Notes: generated from the letters alone by a model not told the origin. 64,000 nt of DNA from Bacteroidota bacterium (GCA_009773515.1 WSXX01000001.1:186001-250000); one strand, 5' to 3'; shown: positions 25,114 through 35,521, numbered from the stretch's first letter. A program made the numbers and translations.

Positions 25114-26130
25114 AGTAAATTCATGAGTTACTGTTCTCCGGAAATCTGAAATTGCAGAAATGGCGGTCAGAGCATCATTGGTTTCCATCAAGCGGGCACG
25201 CAATGCAGCTGCACCCTCAAAACCATTGACATAAATCTTGAAGAAACGCTTGAGAATGCTGAAATTTCTGGCACTCCCCCATGTTTCGGCAAAGCGTGTA
25301 ATGTGAAACTCAAGCAGACTCAGTTTTTGCGATATGTCGCGCTCTTTTTCTTCTGAAAAGAAAAACGGATTGGAGAAAATTCCCCTGCCAACCATAGCAC
25401 CATCGGCCTGATGCCGGGCCATAAGGTCAAGTCCGTTTTCATGGCTGTCAACATCACCATTGCCAATAATTTTTATCTGCGGATTAATCTGGTTTCGAAG
25501 TTCAGCTGCAACACCCACCTGATCCCATTCGGCAGGTTTTTCTGACATCATTCGCTGGGTTCTGGCGTGAAGGGTTATGGCTGAAACTCTGCAATTCAAA
25601 AGGTGAGAAATCCAGGAATGGGTATTATGTTCTTTGATTCCTGTGCGGGTCTTTACACTTACCGGCAATCCGGAACCTTCGCGGGTTGCATGAATAATAT
25701 CAGAAACCAGGCTATTTTGCCCGATAAGTGCTGAACAGGAACCCTGCTTTACAATTTTAGCAACCGGACAACCCATGTTGATATCGATGCCATCAAAGCT
25801 GAAATTCTCTGAAATGTAACGTGATGCCTGATAAAATTTCTCAGGGTTGTTTCCCCATATCTGAGCAATCAGTTTCACATTTTTCTGCTTTGCCAGCTGC
25901 CTTTCCGAATCATTCACCTTTAAACGATGAATTACAGCATCACGGCCTTTGGGGTGGCAGAGTCCGTCAACCGAAGTAAATTCGGTGAATAAAACATGCA
26001 GTTTGTCAGGATCGGAAACCGACAAAACCAACTCCCTGAAAACTGTGTCAGTGACATCCTCCATAGGAGCAAGCGCAAAAAAGGGGGTGGGAAGTTCATT
26101 CCAGAAACTGGTCAGATTCACTGAATTCAT
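25102..26130 (-). CDS. tRNA-dihydrouridine synthase
   Basis: A 342-residue FMN enzyme of the Dus family that reduces uridines in tRNA. The N-terminal FFALAPMEDVTDTVFR is the FMN-binding start of the barrel, and GIDINMGCPVAKIVKQGSCSALI contains the catalytic Cys121 in GCP. Later LHARTQR, IIGNGDV and GAMVGRGIFSNPFFF complete the flavin site. It is closest in look to the DusB/DusC group; which uridine it modifies cannot be told. It is monocistronic and convergent with the NTF2-like gene. Confidence 0.92.
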   Translation of the reverse strand: MNSVNLTSFWNELPTPFFALAPMEDVTDTVFRELVLSVSDPDKLHVLFTEFTSVDGLCHPKGRDAVIHRLKVNDSERQLAKQKNVKLIAQIWGNNPEKFYQASRYISENFSFDGIDINMGCPVAKIVKQGSCSALIGQNSLVSDIIHATREGSGLPVSVKTRTGIKEHNTHSWISHLLNCRVSAITLHARTQRMMSEKPAEWDQVGVAAELRNQINPQIKIIGNGDVDSHENGLDLMARHQADGAMVGRGIFSNPFFFSEEKERDISQKLSLLEFHITRFAETWGSARNFSILKRFFKIYVNGFEGAAALRARLMETNDALTAISAISDFRRTVTHEFTGIT

Positions 26131-26195
26131 GAACTGATAACAAAAGAAAAATGCAGAATGTTCATCTTTAAAGTCGCTGAAAAGCTAAGCTGGAA

Positions 26196-26813
26196 CTAAC
26201 ACATTTTATATGATTTGCGAAGCTTTTTGTAATGTTTTAATCCTTCATCATTGGCAATGCCACGAATAAAATTGTCGATCATTACATCATACAAAAGCTT
26301 AAACGAAAACTTTTCGGGGGGGAAGAAAGCAGAGTTGTGCAGATCGATCAGGCGGCTGATATACAGACGTGCAATGAGCTCAACACTAAGGTCTTCGCGA
26401 TAGATACCCTGACGGATTCCTTTTTCGATATTTATTTTCATCTTCATAAAGATGAATTCAACACGCTGATCGACATGATGACGGTAAATATCAGGATAGA
26501 GTGCTTTAAGATCAAAAGTAACAGATGGCGTTAATTCAAAGAACCGGCTACTCATTGTCTGGCTGACAATCATTAATATTTCAATGGCATTGGTATCTTC
26601 AAAATTATTCTCATCAAAAATTGATTTGAAAGAATCCCGCTCATACTCAAGCATTTTTTTAACCAGATCAGCTTCATCGGTAAATATTTCAAGAAGCTCT
26701 TTTTCAGCCATTTCCAAATGGTTGCCCAGATTAACAAGGTTAAGCTTTTTGATGCCTGATTTAAGGACAAATTCCCTGGCGCCGGAAAGGATTTTTCGGA
26801 GTTTATCTTCCAT
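26196..26813 (-). CDS. TetR/AcrR-family transcriptional regulator
   Basis: A 205-residue regulator with an N-terminal DNA-binding three-helix domain (RKILSGAREFVLKSGIKKLNLVNLGNHLEMAEKELLEIF) in which the usual TetR recognition helix is diverged, followed by an all-helical ligand domain. Residues 70-205 show no recognised effector site. It is transcribed alone, with a possible -7 box at 26855-26862. The target is unknown; neighbouring genes are a Dus enzyme and a T9SS-secreted protein. Confidence 0.8.
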   Translation of the reverse strand: MEDKLRKILSGAREFVLKSGIKKLNLVNLGNHLEMAEKELLEIFTDEADLVKKMLEYERDSFKSIFDENNFEDTNAIEILMIVSQTMSSRFFELTPSVTFDLKALYPDIYRHHVDQRVEFIFMKMKINIEKGIRQGIYREDLSVELIARLYISRLIDLHNSAFFPPEKFSFKLLYDVMIDNFIRGIANDEGLKHYKKLRKSYKMC

Positions 26814-26854
26814 CCAAAAGTATTATGTTTTCGATTCTGAATAATTTGTGGGTG

Positions 26855-26862
26855 CGAATTTA
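26855..26862 (-). promoter_or_regulatory. Possible -7 promoter box (TAAATTCG)
   Basis: On the minus strand TAAATTCG differs from TAnnTTTG at one base, a frequent variant, 41 bases before the TetR start. Confidence 0.35.
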
Positions 26863-26915
26863 CGAAAAAATCTCATTTGGATGAGGTGCATTCAAAATGG
26901 CAAATTGAGCATTAA

Positions 26916-28472
26916 TTATGGCGCATAAACCACTTTGTGGAAATACCTGCCCAAAGGTGTAATGAGTTCAAAGTTATAAACTCCTGATGCCAGATTATGC
27001 TTTGCAGGGTCAAGGTGCTCGGTATATCTTCCCGCCGAAAGCAATTGATTATCAATCAAAACCATCACCTTTCGCCCTGTCATATCGTAAAGAGAAAGGC
27101 TCACCCTGACATTATCTCTAATTCTAAAGGAAAAAGAAGTTGTTTGTCTGAAAGGATTCGGCCATGAAGAAACACTTGCAACTGGTGTTGACTCGGGCAA
27201 TTCAGATACTCCAACAGCTTCAATATCAACAATTGCAGTATGAATACTGAGTTTATTATCGTGAAGTCTTGTCCAGATTGGTCTCACAATTTCGTTATGC
27301 GCGGAAATATTGTTGTAATCGCCAAAAAAAATGGTTGGATTAGGGATAAACGGACTCTCACTCACCTTAAAATTGGTGAAAGTCTCGCCTCCGTCTTCCG
27401 ACAATGCCATATATACATCTGTTTGAGTGTCAGTATAATTACGCCTGTCATAAAATACAAACCAAAGTTTACCTGTTACCTGATCAACAGCCATCCAGTT
27501 AAAAAACTGATGTCGTCCGGGTTCATCATCATTTACACGTATACGCTCACTCCAGGTATTTCCTCCATCAGTTGATTTCACCAGCCAAACATCTGTATCA
27601 TTGGTTCCGTTACGCTGATCGGACCAGTTGATATAAATTGTGCCGCGGTTCGGACCGGAACTGAGGTCGCAGACAGTAACCGGAAAACCATTTGATCGTA
27701 AAATTCCGGGAATAGAGATATCCCACCCGCCCGGGAAATCGCTTACGAAAATATCATTGTCAAGCCAGGTTTCACCACCATCAAGCGATCGGTCAAATAC
27801 AATTCCTTCAGGGCCTGCCCATGCAACATAAATCTGACCTTCGGGTCCAACGGCGGGCACAGCGCCTTCAACCGTATTGTCGCTGTCGATACAATCGCCG
27901 GCAACTTTGTTCAGGCGTTTTGGTTCGCTCCAGGTTTCACCCTGATCGGTAGATTTTGAAAACCTGATGATTGAACTATCGTTGGGATTGGAACTCCCAT
28001 ATGTGTCAAATTGAGTCCAGGTGACATAAATATGATTGTTTGCAGGATCAACCACAGCCCATTCCTTGTCCTGAGCTTTGGTTCCGTCCAGTCCTATTCC
28101 GGCTCCATCTGTCCAGGTGACTGTAAAATCATCGGTTCTCTGACAAACAATTCTATCGATCCAAGCGCCTCCAGCAGGATTTGACAAATGAAAAAAGTAA
28201 AAACTCCCGGCAGTATCTACAATAACGCAAGGATCACCCCATACACCAAGTTCGGGAGAAAATAAACGGTTATTCTGCCATGAAAATCCACCATCGGAGG
28301 AATAATAGTAATTGTCGATATTTGCACCTGCCAGCATCTGTTGCGTGTTCCGAGGGTTAATAGTAATTGATGGTTCGTTGGGATTTCGCTGGTTTCCCAC
28401 CAGAATATTCAGGTGCTGTGCTGAAGTTATAAGAGAGCAGGTAATCAGAAAAAAAGCGACTGGTATTTTCAT
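26916..28472 (-). CDS. T9SS-secreted Asp-box (sialidase-fold) protein
   Basis: A 518-residue secreted protein. After the signal peptide (cut after TSAQ, residue 19) comes a beta-propeller with five Asp-box motifs S-x-D-x-G-x-[ST]-[WF]: SSDGGFSW, STDQGETW, SLDGGETW, STDGGNTW and SEDGGETF. This fold is that of sialidases and related BNR proteins. The arginine triad and the Tyr/Glu nucleophile of true sialidases are not evident, so enzymatic activity is uncertain. The last about 85 residues (SSWPNPFRQTTSFSFRI ... GVYNFELIT) form a type A T9SS sorting domain that directs export and surface attachment. The promoter box is TAATTTTG at 28501-28508. Confidence 0.85.
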   Translation of the reverse strand: MKIPVAFFLITCSLITSAQHLNILVGNQRNPNEPSITINPRNTQQMLAGANIDNYYYSSDGGFSWQNNRLFSPELGVWGDPCVIVDTAGSFYFFHLSNPAGGAWIDRIVCQRTDDFTVTWTDGAGIGLDGTKAQDKEWAVVDPANNHIYVTWTQFDTYGSSNPNDSSIIRFSKSTDQGETWSEPKRLNKVAGDCIDSDNTVEGAVPAVGPEGQIYVAWAGPEGIVFDRSLDGGETWLDNDIFVSDFPGGWDISIPGILRSNGFPVTVCDLSSGPNRGTIYINWSDQRNGTNDTDVWLVKSTDGGNTWSERIRVNDDEPGRHQFFNWMAVDQVTGKLWFVFYDRRNYTDTQTDVYMALSEDGGETFTNFKVSESPFIPNPTIFFGDYNNISAHNEIVRPIWTRLHDNKLSIHTAIVDIEAVGVSELPESTPVASVSSWPNPFRQTTSFSFRIRDNVRVSLSLYDMTGRKVMVLIDNQLLSAGRYTEHLDPAKHNLASGVYNFELITPLGRYFHKVVYAP

Positions 28473-28500
28473 CGGAAAAGAATTTGTAATTTGGCTTCAT

Positions 28501-28508
28501 CAAAATTA
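28501..28508 (-). promoter_or_regulatory. Bacteroidota -7 promoter box (TAATTTTG)
   Basis: Exact TAnnTTTG match on the minus strand, 28 bases before the Asp-box protein start. Confidence 0.5.
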
Positions 28509-28591
28509 AGAAAATTAGCATCAGACCGACACCAAACCAGCTGACATGTTTATGTTAGCAAATGAACTAATTCAAATCCATTACTGAAGAC

Positions 28592-29827
28592 ATGTGGAAA
28601 ACATTAAAAAGAATTGATCTGCACTGGCAAATACTTATTGCTCTGATTGCCGGCACCCTGTTTGGCATATATTTTACACCTTACGTTGAGTGGATCAGCT
28701 GGATTGGCGACCTGTTTCTGAAACTTTTGAAAATGGTTATTATACCATTGATAATAAGTTCAATCATTACGGGCATTGCCGGCATTGGAAGTCCTGAAAG
28801 CCTGGGAAGGCTTGGTTTTAAAACAATAGGTTTTTACATGATTACCAGCCTTTTGGCAATATTGCTGGGACTTGCATTGGTCAATATGATCAGTCCCGGA
28901 GTAGGGGCAGATCTTTCATTTGCCGAATCAGTTGAAAATGTGCCTGCTGCAGAACAATCGCTCGGACAACTATTGCTGGGCGCAATTCCTGAAAATGTAT
29001 TCGGATCTATGGCAAAAGGAGATATGCTGCCCATCATATTTTTTACAATAATTTTTGGATTTTTTACAAACCTCACTGCCCCGCAGCATCAAAAGGTAAT
29101 TCATAATTTCTTCGAATCAGTGTTTGATGTGATGATGAAGATAACTATGGCAGTCATCAAATTGACCCCATTGGGTGTTTTTGCAATAATTGCCACAGTA
29201 ATTTCGCGTTATGCGAGCGATACGGCAGCGCTTACTCTGGTTTTTTCGCGCATGGGTTTATATATGCTCACCGTTATATTGGCACTGTTTATTCACAGCC
29301 AGATAACTTTGAGTTTAATTCTGATACTGTTTGCAAAAATAAATCCGATCACGCATCTTAAAAATATGTCAACACCTTTATTGACAGCTTTTTCGACTTC
29401 ATCTTCAAGTGCTACACTTCCATTAACAATGGATGCAATTGAGACAAAAGACGGAGTTTCTGCAAAGATTTCAAGTTTTACTTTACCTCTGGGAGCAACC
29501 ATAAATATGAATGGAACTGCACTTTATGAATGCATAGCTGTTATTTTTATTGCACAAGCATATGGTGTTGACTTAAGCATAGGTCAGCAAATGATCGTTG
29601 TAGTAACTGCATTGCTGGCAGCTGTCGGCTCAGCAGGAATTCCAATGGCCGGGCTGGTAATGATGACGATTGTTTTAAATGCGGTGGGGCTTCCTCTCGA
29701 AGGCATTGGTCTTATACTTGCGGTTGACCGTATTCTGGATATGTTCCGGACAGCAGTAAATGTATATGGAGATACCTGTGCAGCAGTAGTTATAGCCAAA
29801 TCAGAAGGAGAAAAGCTGAATGTCTGA
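28592..29827 (+). CDS. Dicarboxylate/amino acid:cation symporter (DAACS family)
   Basis: A 411-residue sodium- or proton-coupled symporter for glutamate, aspartate or C4-dicarboxylates, of the GltP/GltPh fold. The re-entrant loop HP1 is the serine-rich STSSSSATLPLTMDAIE, transmembrane segment 7 contains GATINMNGTALYE (NMDGT in most glutamate carriers), and HP2/TM8 gives GSAGIPMAGLVMM and VDRILDMFRTAVNVYGDTCAAVVIA. The length is normal. The stop codon is two bases from that of the converging sensor kinase with no terminator between. Confidence 0.93.
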   Translation: MWKTLKRIDLHWQILIALIAGTLFGIYFTPYVEWISWIGDLFLKLLKMVIIPLIISSIITGIAGIGSPESLGRLGFKTIGFYMITSLLAILLGLALVNMISPGVGADLSFAESVENVPAAEQSLGQLLLGAIPENVFGSMAKGDMLPIIFFTIIFGFFTNLTAPQHQKVIHNFFESVFDVMMKITMAVIKLTPLGVFAIIATVISRYASDTAALTLVFSRMGLYMLTVILALFIHSQITLSLILILFAKINPITHLKNMSTPLLTAFSTSSSSATLPLTMDAIETKDGVSAKISSFTLPLGATINMNGTALYECIAVIFIAQAYGVDLSIGQQMIVVVTALLAAVGSAGIPMAGLVMMTIVLNAVGLPLEGIGLILAVDRILDMFRTAVNVYGDTCAAVVIAKSEGEKLNV

Positions 29828-29829
29828 GG

Positions 29830-32796
29830 CTAATTGATGATCGGCAGATTAATAACCACCCTTGTTCCTGCCGGTGTTTTATCATCAGCATACAAATCGG
29901 TAAAAACAACTTTCATGTCGGCGCCATAGAAATTATTGAGTAGTTTCAGTCGTGATTCAACCAAAGAAATACCGAGCGACTTTCTGTCTTTCTCGGTTTC
30001 TGACTTCATTTGTTTTGATTTCTCACGTCCAATGCCATTGTCCTCAATTGTACAGATAAGTTGTCCGGCATCTTTAGTAAAACCAACACTTATGATGCCT
30101 ATGGATTTCAGTCCCATTATACCATGCCAGATTGCATTTTCAATAAAAGGCTGAATAAGAAAGGCCGGAATAAATGAAGTTTCAATATCGACAGATGAAT
30201 CATAATTTATACTGAATTCGAACTTATGATGAAATCTCAGCGACTCAAGTTCCATATATAAATTCAGTGCTGCAATTTCATTGCTCAATGGCACCGCTTG
30301 TTTTTGTGAATTGTTTAGAATCAGTCGCATTAGCTTAGCAAACTTTGAGAGATATTGCGAAGATGCCATTCTGTCATTTTTAATAATGTATGACTGAATG
30401 CTGTTCAAAGTATTAAAAACGAAATGCGGATCCATCTGGCGGGTAAGTGCTTGCTGGCGGTACCAGTTGGTATCGTTTTGCAGTGCATGTTCTTTTCTTA
30501 TCTGACGAAGGCGGCGGGAGTAATAAGCAAAAGAAACTCCAATAATTACCAGTACTGACAATGAGATAAACCACCATGTTTTCCAGAATGGGGATAAAAT
30601 GACAAAGTGTAAATTCGCTGGTATCAGGCTCTCATTTCCATCAGAGTTTATGGCAATAACTTCAAACAGGTAATCTCCTGGAGGAAGGAAAGCATATTCC
30701 ACTTCAAGATTGTTTGTTGTTACCCATTCATCACTCAAACCTCTCAAACGATATTTGTAAAGCAGGTTACCGCCATCACGGAAAGAGATCCCGTAATAAG
30801 AGATTGTAATAAAATTCTGATTGTGCGACAAACGGTAATTATCAGCAACCAGTGTATCTCTTTTCATTATAGAGATTGAATTAATATACACCGGAGGGAT
30901 ATATTGAACAGGTTTGTGTTTTTTCCGGTCAAACACTGTCAAACCGGCGTTGGTTGCTATATAAATGTAGTCTTCATTTCCGGCCAGTTGATTTATCTCA
31001 TTTGAAATAAGTCCATGCTCTTTTCTCAGAACAACAACATTCGGATTTTCATTGCCAATATCCCTGATATCAATCAGATTGAGTCCTCCATTAGTGCCGA
31101 TCCAAAGGTCATTCCCGGTAAGTAATAATGATGTTATTGAATTAGACGACAAACCGTTCAAACGGGAAATCTGTTTAATGGTATCATTCATGCTCACAAC
31201 CAGCCCCGATCCCTTAGTGCCTAGTATATATCTATCCTTTTCGCCAAACCCGACAATGTCAGTAATCCTTTGTTTGAGCAGTGGATTGCCAACACCCAGA
31301 AATTCATATCTGCTTCCTGTATATCTCCACAACCCATTCAAAGAACCCAATAAAAACGAGCTGTCAGTTTCACGTTCAATGGCTTCAATCCTTAATTCGA
31401 CGTTGTCATTATAAAAGGAGTTGTATATTACTTTGCCGTTTTTAAAAATAGATAAACCTCTGGCTTCACCTAAAAGGATTTCATCTGATCCCATAAAATC
31501 AATATCTTTTAAATTGAATACTCTTCTACTGGAAATAGTATTCTTTGTAAGTAATGTATGATTATTAACATAGCGTATAATTTTATTTCCGTTATAACTA
31601 TATAGGTATTCATTTGTTCCGATCCATAAAAGAGTGTCACTCCAGGATTTTAATACATAGGTGACTCCTCCGGATTTTCCGGACATAAGCATAGAAGTAA
31701 TTTTATTCCCATCGAGTACATTTAGATAATCGTCATTTGTTCCTACAAATACCTTCCCTTGAAAAATCTCCAAGCAGTTTATTTTTATATCTGTAAAACC
31801 TTCACTACTACCATATGACGTAAATGCTTCTGACGAAAGATAAAAAATGCCATTCTCAAGGGTAGTAAACCATTTTCCACCTTCATTATCTTCCAGAAAT
31901 GAGGATACAGATAAACCATCAAGATACTGAAGAAATGGTGGATTCGTAATATCCTTCTGACTCATACAATAAACCCCGTTCTTATCGGTTCCGACCCAAA
32001 TATTCCCTTTATGATCACTGCTAATCCATATCAACCGATGAGGAAACAGCTTTTGTTGGAACTTACCATCCGGTGTAATCATAATAAGGTAATCATTCTG
32101 AGCAATATAAATTTCGTTATTTGAACCTTTAAGAGTAATAATGTTTGAAAAAGAAAAATTTGAAGATTTAACCACAGGAAAAATGCGTTTAAAATCATCC
32201 AATTTTAAAACAATATTCACCAGATTATCAATACCTCCTGATTGAGAAGTAAACAGATGATTCTGGTTTTCTATAATTCTAATAGAATTTGTTATTTCAT
32301 TCTTACCAATTAAATCTTTTACAACACCTTTGCTATCAACAGAATATATTTCACCCTTACTCAAAAAACTAAATACCACATTGTTCTCCTTATCTACCTT
32401 GAATGATTTTTTTACCGGCACAGAGCCCTTGCCTGCAATCATACGCAAAACACTGTTGAACTTATACGGAATAATTGAATCGTTACTGAAATATGCCAGT
32501 TGAAAAGGAAACCCAACAAACCACACCCGGCCTGTTTCATCTTCGTAAACTTCAAAAACAGTATTTTCAGGCAGGCCATCCTGTATATCAAAATTCCGGA
32601 ATTCACGCCCGTCAAATCTGCTCACACCCATATTGGTGGCTATCCAGATATAACCTTTTGAATCCTGAATAATATGATAAACCTCTGAGCTTGGCAAGCC
32701 TTCATTTACCGAATAATGCCTGAATACAGGCTTCTGAGCATATAAAGCAATGCTCAGAACGGAAATAATGATTATCAGAAGTGCTCTTTTTATCAT
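29830..32796 (-). CDS. Membrane sensor kinase: propeller, Y_Y_Y domain, LytS-type histidine kinase
   Basis: A 988-residue sensor with a signal peptide, a two-component-regulator propeller (residues about 20-640, with repeated GYIWIATNMGVSRFDG and NDLWIGTNGGLNLID units), a Y_Y_Y domain (about 670-740, LLYKYRLRGLSDEWVTT), one membrane segment (WWFISLSVLVIIGVSFAYY) and a LytS/AgrC-type histidine kinase. QMDPHFVFNTLNSIQS holds the phospho-acceptor His, and the ATPase end has IQPFIENAIWHG and EDNGIGREKS. It lacks the AraC-type DNA-binding domain of classical hybrid two-component systems, so a separate LytTR-type regulator is expected but none is in the window. The start at 32796 is preferred because an in-frame TTG upstream (32847) precedes the promoter box at 32823-32830. 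Confidence 0.9.
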   Translation of the reverse strand: MIKRALLIIIISVLSIALYAQKPVFRHYSVNEGLPSSEVYHIIQDSKGYIWIATNMGVSRFDGREFRNFDIQDGLPENTVFEVYEDETGRVWFVGFPFQLAYFSNDSIIPYKFNSVLRMIAGKGSVPVKKSFKVDKENNVVFSFLSKGEIYSVDSKGVVKDLIGKNEITNSIRIIENQNHLFTSQSGGIDNLVNIVLKLDDFKRIFPVVKSSNFSFSNIITLKGSNNEIYIAQNDYLIMITPDGKFQQKLFPHRLIWISSDHKGNIWVGTDKNGVYCMSQKDITNPPFLQYLDGLSVSSFLEDNEGGKWFTTLENGIFYLSSEAFTSYGSSEGFTDIKINCLEIFQGKVFVGTNDDYLNVLDGNKITSMLMSGKSGGVTYVLKSWSDTLLWIGTNEYLYSYNGNKIIRYVNNHTLLTKNTISSRRVFNLKDIDFMGSDEILLGEARGLSIFKNGKVIYNSFYNDNVELRIEAIERETDSSFLLGSLNGLWRYTGSRYEFLGVGNPLLKQRITDIVGFGEKDRYILGTKGSGLVVSMNDTIKQISRLNGLSSNSITSLLLTGNDLWIGTNGGLNLIDIRDIGNENPNVVVLRKEHGLISNEINQLAGNEDYIYIATNAGLTVFDRKKHKPVQYIPPVYINSISIMKRDTLVADNYRLSHNQNFITISYYGISFRDGGNLLYKYRLRGLSDEWVTTNNLEVEYAFLPPGDYLFEVIAINSDGNESLIPANLHFVILSPFWKTWWFISLSVLVIIGVSFAYYSRRLRQIRKEHALQNDTNWYRQQALTRQMDPHFVFNTLNSIQSYIIKNDRMASSQYLSKFAKLMRLILNNSQKQAVPLSNEIAALNLYMELESLRFHHKFEFSINYDSSVDIETSFIPAFLIQPFIENAIWHGIMGLKSIGIISVGFTKDAGQLICTIEDNGIGREKSKQMKSETEKDRKSLGISLVESRLKLLNNFYGADMKVVFTDLYADDKTPAGTRVVINLPIIN

Positions 32797-32822
32797 TTTA
32801 TCTGACAGGGGTAAACATTGTT

Positions 32823-32830
32823 CAAATTTA
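32823..32830 (-). promoter_or_regulatory. Bacteroidota -7 promoter box (TAAATTTG)
   Basis: Exact TAnnTTTG match on the minus strand, 26 bases before the sensor kinase ATG at 32796. Confidence 0.45.
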
Positions 32831-33006
32831 AAAACAAATAAAGCCAATTTTTATAAGAAATTCAGAAAAATATCTTTTCCCTCTGCTGCAAATATTAAAA
32901 TTATAAAAAAAGGGAATATCATTGCTGATTTTCCCCCTCTCTTTATTTTATAATTTTTAACTTTTAGACTTGCAGACTTTTTATGTTAAATGACATTGCC
33001 GGCAAT

Positions 33007-35493
33007 CTAGAATTCATCCATCTCCATGTCTCCATTTTGGTTGTTGCGGTCACGCTCCTTCTGACGGTTATAATTATTGATTCTGTAAGAAAAGCCCAGA
33101 TATGCTACCCTGGTTTCCATTCTTCGGCTTGATTGTATAGTAAAATCTTCGCCCCAGGTCTTACTGTCAAAGCGCCGGCTATCAAATACATCACTTACTC
33201 TCAGACTGACTGAGGCTTTGTTTTTCCAGAAGTCGTAACGAAATGCTACATCTGCAAAGTAAACTTCCTCCTCACGTTCCTGAGCTTCAATTTCGGGAGA
33301 TCTGTAATTGCCCGCAATCATCAGCGAAGCATTCTTAAAAGGCACAAAGGTGAGGTTGAGTTTGGCTGTCCACATATTCCCTACCGCTTTTTCAAGCCCG
33401 GTTACTTCGCTTCCATCAATGATGCTTCTGTAAATTGAAACATTCGCATTGGTTTTAAACCATTTAGTAAATTCCGTATTGCCAATTAATTCAATGCCAT
33501 ATGCCTTGCTGCTGGTAAGGTTTTCGAAGGTAGTGGCAGTTACTCCATCATCAATCAGAAATACAATGCGGTCAATAACCCCGGTGGTGTAACGATAAAA
33601 TACGCTGGAATTAATAGAATTTTTACCCCAGTAATTCGACCATCCCAATTCAAAGGAGTTGATAAATTCAGGCTGAAGTTTGGGATTGCCATAACGGATA
33701 TTCAACGAATCGGAATAATCAACATATGGATTAAGCTGCCGGTTGTTGGGCCGCCTGATTCTACGGCTATAACTTACCGACATTTGTTGTGTTGTGCTTA
33801 TCTCGTAAACTGTATGTACCGATGGAAATAAACTCAGGTACGACAGGTTAAAATTGTCGCTGGCCTGAATTATATCACTTTCCGAAATAAGTTGCTCGGC
33901 ACGCAATCCAACCTGATATTTGAATTTTTTAAAAGATGAAGAGTATATGCCATACACCGCGTGAAGCTGCTCAAAATAATCAAAGTTATTGACCGCATCT
34001 TCATTAAATATCCAGTCATTTTCACCGTAACTGAAATCTGAAAGGTTATTCCTCATAGTGAGGTTGGTGATGGTACTCTTGAATCCTGTTTCAATGCGTC
34101 CTCCGTTTGCAAATGGCACAGCATAATTGGCCTGAGCCATATACATCCTGTTGGTATTGTTTGAATTAGAGCGCTGCAGTAAAGGAAGATCCGGGTCAAA
34201 ACCAAGGGTAATTTCCGTCTGTTGAATATTCTGTTCACCCGACATGGCATTGTCAGTAATCATAAAATCGGCCGTCAGTTCTTTACCTTTGGTCAGAAAA
34301 CCACGCTTGTAGGAAAGTGTATAATTGTAGGAATTAATATTCCTTTCGCTATCGCTGTATCGGTTGAAATCACGTAGTAGTTCATTATTCTGAGAATAAG
34401 TTTTTGACATGTTATCTCCCTCATTGCCAAAGGACATGCGCCTCATCTGAAAATTGAACGTCAGCGTATTGAAATCGTTTAGCATATAGTCGATGCCTGA
34501 ATTCAGATTGTGCATATTACGCTCGTTCTCCATGGTTTGATTCTGAAGCAATAACATACTTGCTTCATTGTTAAAGGTATTTCTTTCGGTAGTTCCGGTT
34601 GATTTGAATTTTCCCAAACGGTTATCATAACCGGCAAATACATTAAACTTATCTTTTCTGTAATTAAGATTCACCGAAGAGTTATATCTGTCTCCGGTTC
34701 CGGCGGTCACCGATACTAAACCATTCAATCCCTGCAAACTTCTTTTTTTAAGGACTATATTGATAATTCCCGAAGTTCCTTCAGCATCGTATCGTACCGA
34801 AGGATTGGTTACTACCTCAATACTTTCGATGGATGATGCCGGAATCTGCTGTAAAAGATCACCACTGCTTATTTCAGCCAGACCGGTGGGCTTTCCGTCA
34901 ACCAGAATGGTAACATTGCTGCTTCCGCGTAAGCTTATATTGCCTTCAACATCAACCGAAACCGAGGGAATAGTCTGCATAACATCCACTGCAGAACCAC
35001 CTATGGAAGCAATACTTTTATCAACATTGATTATCTTTTTGTCAAGATTACTTACCATCATTTCCCGCTCTGCTGTTACTTCCACCCCAGAAAGACTTGA
35101 TGCTGATGGCTTTAGTTTTATGGCTCCCAGATTGACTTCGGGTTCAGCAGGCTTGAAAGCTACATCCTTAATAATTAAAGTCTCATAACCCATAAACTGT
35201 ACCCTTACATTATATCTTCCAGCCTGAATCTGATCTACTTTAAAATTTCCTTTGGGATCAGTAATTGTACCCCCTGCAACGGCACTATCGCGCATCTTCA
35301 AAAGCGCAATCGTACTGTATTCTATAGGTTGATTGGAAACTGCATCAAGAATCTGTCCTTTTAATATTCCAATAGCCGGACGAACTGCCTCTGAACCACC
35401 GCCCTGTGGCCGGCCCTGTGCGTTGGTTGGTGCAGGAACAAATGCAGTAACTGCTGATAAAGTAAGTACGAGTAAGAGAGAGTTGATCTTCAT
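33007..35493 (-). CDS. TonB-dependent receptor-like outer membrane protein
   Basis: An 828-residue outer membrane protein. After the signal peptide (cut near TNAQ) it has a carboxypeptidase-regulatory-like domain (residues about 43-125, GQILDAVSNQPIEYSTIALLK), a plug domain (about 140-240, with VDVMQTIPSVSVDVEGNISLRGSSNVTILVDGK) and a large beta barrel of the outer-membrane-beta-barrel family 3 type. It ends in a charged, non-barrel tail NGDMEMDEF. No SusD partner is adjacent, so it is not a Sus-type glycan importer; uptake of a metal chelate, peptide or other ligand is possible. The GGG/RPQ-rich segment after the signal peptide is typical of this subfamily. Confidence 0.9.
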   Translation of the reverse strand: MKINSLLLVLTLSAVTAFVPAPTNAQGRPQGGGSEAVRPAIGILKGQILDAVSNQPIEYSTIALLKMRDSAVAGGTITDPKGNFKVDQIQAGRYNVRVQFMGYETLIIKDVAFKPAEPEVNLGAIKLKPSASSLSGVEVTAEREMMVSNLDKKIINVDKSIASIGGSAVDVMQTIPSVSVDVEGNISLRGSSNVTILVDGKPTGLAEISSGDLLQQIPASSIESIEVVTNPSVRYDAEGTSGIINIVLKKRSLQGLNGLVSVTAGTGDRYNSSVNLNYRKDKFNVFAGYDNRLGKFKSTGTTERNTFNNEASMLLLQNQTMENERNMHNLNSGIDYMLNDFNTLTFNFQMRRMSFGNEGDNMSKTYSQNNELLRDFNRYSDSERNINSYNYTLSYKRGFLTKGKELTADFMITDNAMSGEQNIQQTEITLGFDPDLPLLQRSNSNNTNRMYMAQANYAVPFANGGRIETGFKSTITNLTMRNNLSDFSYGENDWIFNEDAVNNFDYFEQLHAVYGIYSSSFKKFKYQVGLRAEQLISESDIIQASDNFNLSYLSLFPSVHTVYEISTTQQMSVSYSRRIRRPNNRQLNPYVDYSDSLNIRYGNPKLQPEFINSFELGWSNYWGKNSINSSVFYRYTTGVIDRIVFLIDDGVTATTFENLTSSKAYGIELIGNTEFTKWFKTNANVSIYRSIIDGSEVTGLEKAVGNMWTAKLNLTFVPFKNASLMIAGNYRSPEIEAQEREEEVYFADVAFRYDFWKNKASVSLRVSDVFDSRRFDSKTWGEDFTIQSSRRMETRVAYLGFSYRINNYNRQKERDRNNQNGDMEMDEF

Positions 35494-35521
35494 TTTAACA
35501 GAATAAGGTTTTTAAGGCGTG

